Assembly (NCBI GenBank): GCA_016790385.1
Contig: JAEUNV010000572.1
Coordinates: 1 to 13,925, forward strand
From: Zoogloea sp.
GTDB taxonomy: Bacteria > Pseudomonadota > Gammaproteobacteria > Burkholderiales > Rhodocyclaceae
Length of the DNA stretch: 13,925 nt
Direction of reading: 5' to 3'
How positions within the stretch are numbered: position 1 is the stretch's first letter; every line of letters starts with the position of its first letter. The translations under genes and the position numbers were made by a program. The notes under the pieces are model-generated. The model searched no databases. It was not told the origin of the DNA and saw only the letters and a list, made by a program, of their open reading frames with translations. Positions 7,202 through 13,925 of the stretch are shown one piece after another.

Positions 7202-8173
7202 ATGTCCGAACTTCTCAAGAATATTGATGCACGAACCCGGCTGGCCGGGACCAACAAGCTGGAGATCCTGCTCTTCACGCTGGGTCTGGACCCGCGAACC
7301 GGGCGACGCGAGACATTCGGGATCAATGTCTTCAAGGTCCGTGAGGTGATGCGTACCCCGCCCATCACGGCCGCACCGGAAATGCCGTCTTCCGTGGAAG
7401 GCATGGTCAGTCTGAGAGGTGTGCTGGTGCCGGTCGTGGACCTGGCCAAGTACGCGGGGATGAGCACTGACAGCCCTCGGGAAATCATGATTGTGACCGA
7501 GTACAACGGCCACACTCAGGGGTTCCTGGTGGAGGCTGTCGATACGATCCTGCGCTTGGACTGGTCCCAGATGCGCGTCCCCCCCGACATGCTCACGGCG
7601 AATCTGGGTGGCCTCGTGACGGCCGTGACCGAATTGCCGGGTCCGAAGCTCGTCATGCTCCTGGATGTGGAGAAGGTGCTGTCCGAGACAACCCGCTATG
7701 ACGACGAGTTCCTGTTCAAGGGCATCGAGCCGATCGAATCAGATGATTCGATCACCGTCTATTTCGCGGACGATTCCTCGGTGGCGCGTAAGCAGATCGA
7801 AAGAACCCTGGATGTGCTGGGCGTGCGCTATGTGGGAACCGTGAATGGCCGGGCGGCCTGGGAGGAGCTTGAGAAGCTCGCTTCCTACGCGGCGGCCTCT
7901 GGTCGCAAAGTGAAGGAGCTGGTGGCCCTCGTGCTGACGGACGTGGAAATGCCGGAGATGGATGGCTATATCCTGACAAAGAGGATCAAGTCCGACCCCC
8001 GATTCGAAGGCGTACCGGTAATCATGCATTCGTCCCTGTCCGGTATGTCCAACCAGCAACTCGGCCGCTCGGTTGGTGTAGACGAATACGTTGCGAAGTT
8101 CGAGCCCCAACGCCTTGCCGAAGTACTCCGCCGCTTGATTTCCCAGCGGGCGAGTCTGGCCAAGGCCGTTTGA
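7202..8173 (+). CDS. cheV: Chemotaxis coupling protein CheV (first copy)
   Basis: CheV is a scaffold that links receptors to CheA through a CheW-like domain and carries a receiver domain that CheA can phosphorylate. The protein has 323 residues. The CheW-like domain (about 15-165) shows EILLFTLG, FGINVFKVREV, MVSLRGVLVPVVDL and the LLDVEKVL end strand. The receiver (about 184-315) has Asp190/Asp191, phosphoacceptor Asp247 in LTDVEMPEMDG, Ser277/Ser278 and Lys299 (YVAKF). Compared with the next gene's product it has a 6-residue insertion in the first CheW strand loop (about 30-37, DPRTGRRE). ATG 7202 is chosen because GGAG lies seven bases upstream and MSELLKNIDARTRLAGTNKLE is the normal family start. 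The open frame upstream to 6968 overlaps the previous gene and the terminator. It is the first gene after a FliA-type promoter. Confidence 0.95.
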   Translation: MSELLKNIDARTRLAGTNKLEILLFTLGLDPRTGRRETFGINVFKVREVMRTPPITAAPEMPSSVEGMVSLRGVLVPVVDLAKYAGMSTDSPREIMIVTEYNGHTQGFLVEAVDTILRLDWSQMRVPPDMLTANLGGLVTAVTELPGPKLVMLLDVEKVLSETTRYDDEFLFKGIEPIESDDSITVYFADDSSVARKQIERTLDVLGVRYVGTVNGRAAWEELEKLASYAAASGRKVKELVALVLTDVEMPEMDGYILTKRIKSDPRFEGVPVIMHSSLSGMSNQQLGRSVGVDEYVAKFEPQRLAEVLRRLISQRASLAKAV

Positions 8174-8188
8174 ACGTAGAGGAGCATC

Positions 8189-9142
8189 ATGAACATGGAT
8201 CGTGTCGATCGTGGACTGCTTGAGGCAGTGGATGCCCGCACCAAGCTTGCGGGATCGAACCGCATGGAGATCCTGTTGTTCTCACTGGGTACCCAGGAGA
8301 TCTTCGGAATCAATGTATTCAAGGTTCGCGAGGTATCGCGCACGCCCTTCATCACGAAGGCACCCAATATGCCTGCCGGCGTCGAGGGTTTGATTTCCCT
8401 GCGTGGCAACGTGATTCCCGTCCTGGCACTGGCAAAGGTCATGGGTATCTCGGCCTCGGGTGATCCCTTGGGTGGGTCGATGATGGTGACCGAATACAGC
8501 AAGCGCACCCTGGGTTTTCTGGTCCATGAAGTAGACCGCATCATCCGTGTCGAGTGGGACAAGGTGCGCGCTCCGGACAACGTCACTTCCGGCGGCCATC
8601 ACTTTATTACGGCCATCACGGAATTGCAGGACGGCAAGCTGGTATCGATTCTCGATGTCGAGACCATCCTGGCCAGCACCTTCGGCGAGGCTGTTGTTGG
8701 GCAGATTCATCCCCTTGAGGGCGGGCACGACGTGAACCTGTTCTTCGTCGACGACTCGGCGGTCGCCCGCAAGAAAATCGCGGAAACCCTCGACAAGCTC
8801 GGTGTTCGTCACAAGCACGCACTCAATGGCCTCGAAGCCTGGACCCGTCTTGAGGGCATGGCAAATCATGCCCAGCAGCGTGGTGTCAGCCTGCGCGACG
8901 AGCTCAATCTGATTTTGGTTGATGCGGAGATGCCTGAAATGGATGGCTACGTTCTCACGCGCAACATCAAGGCGGACAGCCGCTTCGAGGGCATACCTGT
9001 AGTCATGCATTCATCCCTGTCGTCGGAAGCCAACCGGGCGATGGGCAAGAGCGTCGGCGTCGACTCTTACGTCGCCAAGTTCGATGCCGATGTCTTGGCA
9101 GATACCCTGCGCCCCCTGCTGATGCGGGCGTACCGGGATTGA
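8189..9142 (+). CDS. cheV: Chemotaxis coupling protein CheV (second copy)
   Basis: A second CheV, 317 residues, starting 15 bp after the first. The CheW-like domain (about 20-165) has MEILLFSLG, FGINVFKVREVSRTPFI and LISLRGNVIPVLAL. The receiver (about 182-312) has Asp188/Asp189, phosphoacceptor Asp245 in LVDAEMPEMDG, Ser275/Ser276 and Lys297 (YVAKF). It is clearly paralogous to the first copy over its full length but diverged at many positions, so this is an old tandem duplication or pairing and not a recent one. ATG 8189 has AGAGGAG only four bases upstream; ATG 8195 (two residues shorter) has better spacing and is an alternative. CheV proteins can couple receptors to CheA and may act as phosphate sinks. 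All receiver residues are intact, so both copies should be phosphorylatable. Confidence 0.95.
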   Translation: MNMDRVDRGLLEAVDARTKLAGSNRMEILLFSLGTQEIFGINVFKVREVSRTPFITKAPNMPAGVEGLISLRGNVIPVLALAKVMGISASGDPLGGSMMVTEYSKRTLGFLVHEVDRIIRVEWDKVRAPDNVTSGGHHFITAITELQDGKLVSILDVETILASTFGEAVVGQIHPLEGGHDVNLFFVDDSAVARKKIAETLDKLGVRHKHALNGLEAWTRLEGMANHAQQRGVSLRDELNLILVDAEMPEMDGYVLTRNIKADSRFEGIPVVMHSSLSSEANRAMGKSVGVDSYVAKFDADVLADTLRPLLMRAYRD

Positions 9143-9157
9143 ACGGAGATCAACAAC

Positions 9158-9556
9158 ATGGCGGATCCAAAGATGAAATTTCTCGTTGTAGATGACTTCT
9201 CGACCATGCGGCGCATCGTCCGCAACCTGCTCAAGGAACTTGGCTTCACCAATGTGGATGAAGCCGAGGACGGGCAGATTGCTCTTCAGAAACTCAGTTC
9301 CCTGCCCTTCGATTTCGTCGTCACGGACTGGAATATGCCCAACATGGATGGCCTCACCCTGCTCCAGAACATCCGGGCGACGCCATCGTTGAAGCATTTG
9401 CCCGTCTTGATGATCACCGCCGAAGCCAAGAAGGAAAACATTATTGCTGCGGCCCAGGCGGGCGCCAGTGGCTACATCGTCAAGCCCTTCACGGCGGCCA
9501 CCCTCTCCGAAAAGCTGGAGAAGATCTTCGAGAAGATGGGTCAGAAAGCAGCCTGA
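9158..9556 (+). CDS. cheY: Chemotaxis response regulator CheY
   Basis: CheY is the single-domain receiver that, when phosphorylated by CheA, binds FliM at the flagellar motor switch and changes rotation. The protein has 132 residues and matches E. coli numbering at the key sites: Asp12/Asp13, phosphoacceptor Asp57 ([11 protein letters not shown]), Thr87 (MITAEA), Tyr106 and Lys109 (GYIVKPF). The [19 protein letters not shown] helix 1 is typical of proteobacterial motor CheY. ATG 9158 has GGAG nine bases upstream. It lies 15 bp after the second cheV and 26 bp before cheZ, the enzyme that dephosphorylates its product. Nothing is missing or unusual. Confidence 0.98.
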   Translation: MADPKMKFLVVDDFSTMRRIVRNLLKELGFTNVDEAEDGQIALQKLSSLPFDFVVTDWNMPNMDGLTLLQNIRATPSLKHLPVLMITAEAKKENIIAAAQAGASGYIVKPFTAATLSEKLEKIFEKMGQKAA

Positions 9557-9582
9557 GACTGCCGTGCAGAAGGAGCGCCATC

Positions 9583-10431
9583 ATGGCTAAGCGCCTAAAA
9601 TTCGACGAATCGGGGGATAGCGACGATCTGCAGTCCCTCTTTGACAGCATTGCCGGGATCTCGGTCGCGCCTGCGCCGCCGGTGTCGCCCCCCCGACTGG
9701 AAGTGGTTTCCGCCAGCGCCTCGGGCAGCGGTGACGACGACGAGCTCCAGGCTCTTTTCGACGCCGTGGCGGATGACTACTCCCCGCCGGAACCGGCGGT
9801 ATCCGAAAGTGCGGGGCAGGTTCAGAGCGGTGAGACGGTCTTCAACCGGCTGGGAACGATGACCCGCCAACTGCATGACACGCTGCGCGAGCTTGGCTAC
9901 GACCGGAGCCTCCAGGAAGCGGCCCACGCCATTCCGGATGCACGCCAACGTCTCACCTACATCGCGGAGATGACCGAGCAGGCCGCCAGCAAGGTGCTGA
10001 ACGCGACGGATATCGCCAAGCCCATCCAGGATCACACCGAAAGCACCGCTGCTGCCCTTCGCGGGCGCTGGGATCGCCTGTATGCCCAGGAGCTATCGCC
10101 CGACGAGTTCCGCGTACTTGCCCGTGAAACCAGGGATTTTCTCGGCCAAGTGGTCAGCGGAAGCCGGGAAACCAATGCCCAGCTGATGGAAATCATGATG
10201 GCGCAGGATTTCCAGGATCTCACCGGGCAAGTCATCAAGAAGGTGGTTGATTTGGCCCAGCGGCTTGAACAGCAGCTGCTGCAAGTCTTGATCGAGGCCA
10301 TTCCTCCCGAACGCAAGGCCGAGGCGCCGGAGTCCCTGATGAACGGCCCCGTGATCAGCGCGGTGGGCCGCGACGATGTGGTTAGCAGCCAGGAGCAGGT
10401 GGATGATCTGCTGGAGAGCCTGGGTTTCTGA
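9583..10431 (+). CDS. cheZ: Protein phosphatase CheZ
   Basis: CheZ speeds up dephosphorylation of CheY-P. The protein has 282 residues, longer than the ~214 of E. coli CheZ because of an N-terminal extension of about 80 residues. The four-helix-bundle core has the catalytic motif MMAQDFQDLTGQ, with Asp212 and Gln216 corresponding to E. coli Asp143 and Gln147. The C-terminal CheY-P-binding helix is present as QEQVDDLLESLGF (270-282) after a flexible linker. The extension has two copies of an acidic motif, DDLQSLFDSIA (about 14-24) and DELQALFDAVA (53-63), separated by a Pro/Ser/Gly-rich stretch. ATG 9583 has a strong AAGGAG seven bases upstream. It lies between cheY and cheA in the FliA-type unit. 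Identity is firm; the role of the N-terminal repeats is unknown. Confidence 0.97.
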   Translation: MAKRLKFDESGDSDDLQSLFDSIAGISVAPAPPVSPPRLEVVSASASGSGDDDELQALFDAVADDYSPPEPAVSESAGQVQSGETVFNRLGTMTRQLHDTLRELGYDRSLQEAAHAIPDARQRLTYIAEMTEQAASKVLNATDIAKPIQDHTESTAAALRGRWDRLYAQELSPDEFRVLARETRDFLGQVVSGSRETNAQLMEIMMAQDFQDLTGQVIKKVVDLAQRLEQQLLQVLIEAIPPERKAEAPESLMNGPVISAVGRDDVVSSQEQVDDLLESLGF

Positions 10432-10470
10432 CGCGGGGAGATGCGGGAGAACCCGCAAGGAGTGAATGAG

Positions 10471-12402
10471 ATGAGCGACTTTGCCGGAATGGATGACCTG
10501 TTGCAGGATTTTCTCGTGGAAGCGGGAGACCTCCTGTCGGGCGTTGACAACAAGCTGGTGGATCTGGAGAGGGCACCCAACGACAAGGGTCTGCTCAACG
10601 ACATCTTCCGCGGGTTTCACACGATCAAGGGCGGTGCAGGCTTCCTGAACGCCACCGAGTTGGTGACCCTGTGCCACTTGACGGAGAACCTCTTCGACAA
10701 ACTGCGCAATGGTGAGCTGGACATCACCCCCGAGGTCATGGATGTCATCCTTTCCTCAACGGGTGCAGTGCGCGACATGTTTGGCTACCTGGAGCAGGGG
10801 GTGCAGCCTGTGGCGGCCGACCCTCATCTGATCGACAATCTGCGGCTGGCCATCGCCGGCAGTCTGTCCGCGGCAGCGCGGTCCGTGCCGGAGGTGGTGC
10901 CGGCCCCAGTCGCCGTCCAGGCCAAGGCGCCAGAGGCGAAGGATGGACTGGACTGGAATGCACTGTTTACCACCGTGACCGGCGCATTGCCGGCCGCTGC
11001 GGCGGCGCCCGAAGTTCCAGCCGCCCCGCCGGTTCCCATGCATCAATCCGACGACGAACTGGCCCGCAAGTCGCCCGAGCAGATCATCAAGGCGGCAGTG
11101 GGGCGGCGTGCGACCGACAAGCCGGGGGCCTCCGGCCCGGTGGGGCGTCGGGATAGCGAGAAACAGCGTGACAATTCGATCCGGGTTGATACGGCCCGGC
11201 TCGACCAAGTGCTCAACCTGTCGGGTGAGATCGGCCTCACCAAGAACCGCCTCAATGCCCTGCGTAGCGACATCCTCAATGGGCGCAGCGACACCGAAAC
11301 CCTGCATGCCCTTGATCTGGCCGTGAGTCAGCTCGACCTGCTGGTGTCCGACCTGCAAAACGCTGTCATGAAGACGCGCATGCAGCCCATTGGCAGGCTG
11401 TTCCAGAAGTATCCGCGAATCGCCCGAGACCTCGCCCGCAATCTGGGCAAGGACGTGGAGCTGGTGCTGTCCGGCGAGGAAACCGAGATCGACAAGACCA
11501 TGATCGAGGATCTGTCCGATCCGATCATTCACCTCATCCGCAATGCAGTGGACCATGGCGTCGAGGAAATCCAGGAGCGCCTTGCCAACGGCAAGCCCGA
11601 AAAGTCCATCGTGCGTCTGGAGGCCCGCCAGGAAGGGGATCACATCGTGATCCTCGTGGCCGACGATGGCCGCGGCATGAACGCCGAAAGGCTCCGTGCG
11701 AAGGCTGTCGAGAAGGGCCTCATCACCGACGAGGAGGCCAACACCATGGACGAACGCCAGAGCTACAACCTGGTGTTCCTCCCCGGCTTCTCCATGGCTA
11801 GCCAGATCTCCGATGTGTCCGGCCGGGGCGTCGGCATGGATGTGGTCCGGACCAACATCCAAAAGCTCAACGGCTCTATCGAAATTCGCTCCAACCTGGG
11901 CAAAGGCACTACTTTCGTCATCAGTCTGCCGCTGACCCTGGCCATCCTCCCGGTTCTCCTGGTCCGCCTTGGTGAACAACCGTTTGCCGTGCCGCTGTCC
12001 ATGGTCCGCGAGATCCTGCCCATCGAGCCGGCGGAGGTTCAGGAAGTTGGCGGGCGGGCAACCATGGTGGTGCGGGGGGAGGTGCTTCCAATCATGCCTC
12101 TGTCGTCCCTCCTTGGCTGGGATCCGGTGCAGACACCGGAATACGGCGTGCTCATGCAAAGTGCCGAGCAGAGCTTCATCCTTGCCATCGACAGTTTTGC
12201 CGGGCGCGAAGACGCAGTGATCAAGTCGCTGGATGATTTCCGTCCCAAGGGGGTGGCCGGCGTCACCACCCTTTCCAACGGGCAGATCGTCCTGATTCTG
12301 GACATGAAGGAGTTGCTTGGTGCGCTCGGTGATTCTCGCGGCGGAGGCGTTTCGCGGCGCGCGCTGCTCGCGAGGATGGACCCGCCAGCCTTGGCCGCCT
12401 GA
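10471..12402 (+). CDS. cheA: Chemotaxis histidine kinase CheA
   Basis: CheA autophosphorylates under receptor control and passes phosphate to CheY and CheB. The protein has 643 residues. P1 (HPt, about 5-125) has phosphoacceptor His50 in FHTIKGGAGF. Residues about 130-235 are mostly an Ala/Pro-rich linker without a recognisable folded P2 (CheY/CheB-docking) domain. The linker holds a short GLDWNALFTTVTGA segment at 159-172. P3 (dimerisation, about 236-310) starts at IRVDTARLDQVLNLSGE. P4 has the N box IRNAVDHG (356-363), G1 DDGRGM (398-403), F box FLPGF (436-440) and G2 GRGVGM (451-456). P5 (CheW-like, about 487-620) follows. ATG 10471 is chosen because AAGGAG lies eight bases upstream; the in-frame ATG at 10441 lacks such a site. 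It is 39 bp after cheZ. All kinase boxes are intact. Confidence 0.97.
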   Translation: MSDFAGMDDLLQDFLVEAGDLLSGVDNKLVDLERAPNDKGLLNDIFRGFHTIKGGAGFLNATELVTLCHLTENLFDKLRNGELDITPEVMDVILSSTGAVRDMFGYLEQGVQPVAADPHLIDNLRLAIAGSLSAAARSVPEVVPAPVAVQAKAPEAKDGLDWNALFTTVTGALPAAAAAPEVPAAPPVPMHQSDDELARKSPEQIIKAAVGRRATDKPGASGPVGRRDSEKQRDNSIRVDTARLDQVLNLSGEIGLTKNRLNALRSDILNGRSDTETLHALDLAVSQLDLLVSDLQNAVMKTRMQPIGRLFQKYPRIARDLARNLGKDVELVLSGEETEIDKTMIEDLSDPIIHLIRNAVDHGVEEIQERLANGKPEKSIVRLEARQEGDHIVILVADDGRGMNAERLRAKAVEKGLITDEEANTMDERQSYNLVFLPGFSMASQISDVSGRGVGMDVVRTNIQKLNGSIEIRSNLGKGTTFVISLPLTLAILPVLLVRLGEQPFAVPLSMVREILPIEPAEVQEVGGRATMVVRGEVLPIMPLSSLLGWDPVQTPEYGVLMQSAEQSFILAIDSFAGREDAVIKSLDDFRPKGVAGVTTLSNGQIVLILDMKELLGALGDSRGGGVSRRALLARMDPPALAA

Positions 12403-12565
12403 ATAGCGCTGCCCTGCGAATTATTCCACGCCGTCACACCTTGACACAGGATGGCGTGACGTAGACCCCTCCTTCCCGGGCGAGGGCCGGTTAGGATCCG
12501 TCCTGACTGCCCCTTGCCCGTGCTCCTTTCTCAGCCGTGGTTCTGGGTTGGCAGGGGGAGGGCAC
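12403..12565 (+). other. Intergenic region after cheA with a weak inverted repeat
   Basis: In these 163 bp I see no gene. CACGCC (12428-12433) can pair with GGCGTG (12454-12459), and CGTCAC (12433-12438) with GTGACG (12457-12462), so the right arm has two mutually exclusive partners. There is no T run after it, so it is not a convincing intrinsic terminator. No sigma-28 element with proper spacing is visible. Just before the next gene, a purine-rich GGGGGAGG stretch (12554-12562) probably serves as ribosome binding site. Confidence 0.35.
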
Positions 12566-12874
12566 ATGGGCGATTTTGATTTCGATTACTGGAAACTTCT
12601 GGCCGAGCGTGATCCGCAGGCCTATTTCGCGGCACGCGAGAAGACCCTGCGCCAGTTCATTGCCTCCCATCCAGGCCAAGCGGTGATGTTGGCCGAGCTT
12701 CAGGCGCGGATTGACTCCACCCGCGTGCTGGCGGGGGGGCCGAACCAGGCGTGTCGTGAGTTGCTCGGGCAGATGCAGGATCAGCTGATGCTGCTCAGCT
12801 TCAAGCTTGCGGAGTTGCAGCGGGAAGCGACGGCGGTCCAGCAGCTCATCGGCGCCAGCGCGCTGACACGTTGA
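12566..12874 (+). CDS. Small DUF3135-like protein of unknown function
   Basis: A 102-residue soluble, probably all-helical protein. The order FDFDYWKLLAERDPQAYFAAR, then a helix with LAELQARIDSTRV, then PNQACRELLGQMQDQLMLL resembles the DUF3135 family as I remember it (F-D-x-L...A..DP.A, ..LQ..ID..R....P..AC..L..MM). This is from memory and was not searched. No signal peptide, membrane segment or catalytic motif is seen, and the C-terminal third is a leucine/glutamine-rich helix. ATG 12566 directly follows a GGGGGAGG site; a TTG at 12548 would add six residues. It stands between cheA and flhB on the same strand, so a link to motility is possible but rests only on position. Being a real gene is supported by the ribosome binding site and the family-like pattern. 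Confidence 0.65.
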   Translation: MGDFDFDYWKLLAERDPQAYFAAREKTLRQFIASHPGQAVMLAELQARIDSTRVLAGGPNQACRELLGQMQDQLMLLSFKLAELQREATAVQQLIGASALTR

Positions 12875-12982
12875 TTCGCGCCATCCAGTCAAAAAAGCAT
12901 CCACAAAACGGGTCTGTTCCGGTGCTGCCCGGTGCGTAGGCGCAGGTATTCTCGGTTGGACTGAACTACCGTCTGGCCGGCC
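12875..12982 (+). other. Intergenic region before flhB, no convincing signal
   Basis: In these 108 bp I found no sigma-28 or sigma-54 element with correct spacing and no hairpin with a T tract. A run of six A residues near 12891-12896 is not preceded by a stem on either strand. The flhB gene may be read from upstream or from a promoter that cannot be recognised by eye. Confidence 0.4.
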
Positions 12983-13925
12983 GTGGCTGAAGACAGCGAC
13001 CTCGAAAAAACAGAATCAGCCTCACCACGCAGGCTGGAGCAGGCCCGGGAAGAAGGGCAGGTTCCCCAGTCCCGCGAGCTAGCGACCTTTGTTTCGCTGA
13101 TCGTGGGGGTGACGGCCCTGTACGTGCTGGGCCGCTGGGGCGGTCATCGCATGATGCAGATGGTCAAGTCAGCGCTCAGCTTTGAGCGGGACCAGGCGTT
13201 CGACCCCCGCGGCATGTTGCAACTTCTGGCCGAACTCTCTTCCAGCGGCATGCTAACCGTGACGCCCCTCCTGTTGGCGCTGGTGGTTGCCGCCCTGACG
13301 GTGCCCTTTCTCATGGGAGGGTGGGTCTTCTCCGTTTCAGCCCTGCGCTTTGATCTGAGCCGTCTCAACCCCATGCAGGGCCTGGGCCGGATGTTCTCCA
13401 CCCATGGTCTGGCCGAACTGGTGAAGGCAAGCTTGAAGGCCGCGCTGGTGGGCAGCGTTGGGGTGTGGGTGGTGTGGCGGGAACGGGATCACCTTTTTGC
13501 CTTGATGCTCCAGCCCCTTGAGGCAAGCATGGATGACTTTGCCAGCCTGGTGCTGTTGGCAACCCTGCTGATCGTCGCGAGTCTGGCCTTGATCGCGGCC
13601 ATCGATGTGCCCTACCAGTTGTGGGAATACCACCGCAAGTTGCGCATGAGCAAGGAAGACGTGCGCCAGGAAATGAAGGAGCAGGAGGGCGATCCGCAGA
13701 TCAAGGCGCGTATCCGGGCCGCCCAGCGGGAAATGTCCCGTCGCAGAATGATGACCCAGGTTCCCACCGCCGATGTGGTGGTGACCAATCCGACCCATTA
13801 TTCGGTGGCCCTCAAGTACGATCCGGAGCGATCCGGCGCCCCGGTGGTGGTGGCCAAGGGCATGAACCTGATCGCCCACAACATCCGCGATCTGGCCCGC
13901 GAGCACGGCGTGCCCATCCTCGAGG
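12983..13925 (+). CDS. flhB: Flagellar type III export protein FlhB, C-terminally cut by the window
   Basis: FlhB is an inner-membrane part of the flagellar export gate and switches export from rod/hook proteins to filament proteins. The first 314 residues are in the window; family members are usually about 350-385. The N-terminus MAEDSDLEKTE, followed by PRRLEQAREEGQVPQSREL, is the family signature. Four membrane segments lie at about 34-55, 90-118, 145-168 and 185-212. The cytoplasmic part has the EYHRKLRMSKEDVRQEMKEQ linker and the autocleavage motif N-P-T-H, with Asn269-Pro270 (codons 13787-13792), the same numbering as in Salmonella. The start is GTG 12983 with only a weak ribosome binding site; it is chosen because the family signature begins there. 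It lies 108 bp after the DUF3135-like gene; no clear promoter is seen in that gap. Confidence 0.97.
   Translation, partial: MAEDSDLEKTESASPRRLEQAREEGQVPQSRELATFVSLIVGVTALYVLGRWGGHRMMQMVKSALSFERDQAFDPRGMLQLLAELSSSGMLTVTPLLLALVVAALTVPFLMGGWVFSVSALRFDLSRLNPMQGLGRMFSTHGLAELVKASLKAALVGSVGVWVVWRERDHLFALMLQPLEASMDDFASLVLLATLLIVASLALIAAIDVPYQLWEYHRKLRMSKEDVRQEMKEQEGDPQIKARIRAAQREMSRRRMMTQVPTADVVVTNPTHYSVALKYDPERSGAPVVVAKGMNLIAHNIRDLAREHGVPILE

Noticed and set aside
8282..9010. 242-codon open frame on the minus strand opposite the second cheV
   Set aside because: Antisense shadow of a conserved gene, without protein-family features.
10756..12159. 467-codon open frame on the minus strand within cheA
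   Set aside because: It lies wholly opposite cheA, has no ribosome binding site or recognisable domain, and its His/Gly/Leu-rich composition is what GC-rich coding DNA gives when read in reverse.
12548..12564. Possible sigma-54 promoter (GG, ten bases, GC) just before the small gene
   Set aside because: The spacing fits, but the element ends three bases before the ATG, leaving no room for a leader, and the flanking bases do not match. The purine run is better explained as a ribosome binding site.
12889..12897. Poly-A run as a minus-strand terminator
   Set aside because: There is no stem beside it on the minus strand and no minus-strand gene to terminate.

Overview
The window is a chemotaxis gene cluster that runs into the flagellar export gene flhB. 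All genes are on the + strand. High GC content, gene order and protein character suggest a flagellated proteobacterium, most likely a betaproteobacterium of the Rhodocyclales/Nitrosomonadales type; this is inferred from gene content and not a taxonomic proof. No mobile element, CRISPR array, tRNA or rRNA was seen. No gap between genes exceeds 300 bp; the largest is 184 bp (7018-7201).

Region 1 (2-5138) holds the 3' end of a chemoreceptor gene whose product ends in a CheR/CheB-tethering pentapeptide, then the adaptation genes cheR (methyltransferase), cheD (deamidase) and cheB (methylesterase/deamidase). A two-gene partner-switching module follows: a STAS anti-sigma-factor antagonist and a three-domain regulator (receiver, PP2C phosphatase, GHKL serine kinase). 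This pair resembles HsbA/HsbR of Pseudomonas. Genes overlap or lie close together, so co-transcription is likely.

Region 2 (5176-7080) is a single-gene unit: a near-consensus sigma-28 (FliA) promoter, a second chemoreceptor with almost no periplasmic part and a Cache-like domain at its cytoplasmic C-terminus, and a textbook intrinsic terminator. A hairpin followed by T residues lies in the 5' part of this gene and makes the start codon uncertain.

Region 3 (7116-13925) begins with a second FliA-type promoter and carries cheV, cheV, cheY, cheZ and cheA with short gaps and good ribosome binding sites. It continues with a small DUF3135-like gene and the 5' four-fifths of flhB, which runs off the window.

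Together, CheA and the two CheV adaptors would form signalling arrays with the receptors. CheA phosphorylates CheY (motor output), CheB and possibly the CheV receiver domains. CheZ clears CheY-P. CheR, CheB and CheD adapt the receptors, with the tethering pentapeptide of the first receptor recruiting CheR. The STAS/kinase-phosphatase pair could link a phosphorelay to flagellar sigma-factor control. No cheW is present in the window. The most interesting points are the partner-switch module inside a che operon, the receptor with a C-terminal sensor, the apparently P2-less CheA, and ALFD-like short motifs shared by CheZ and CheA.
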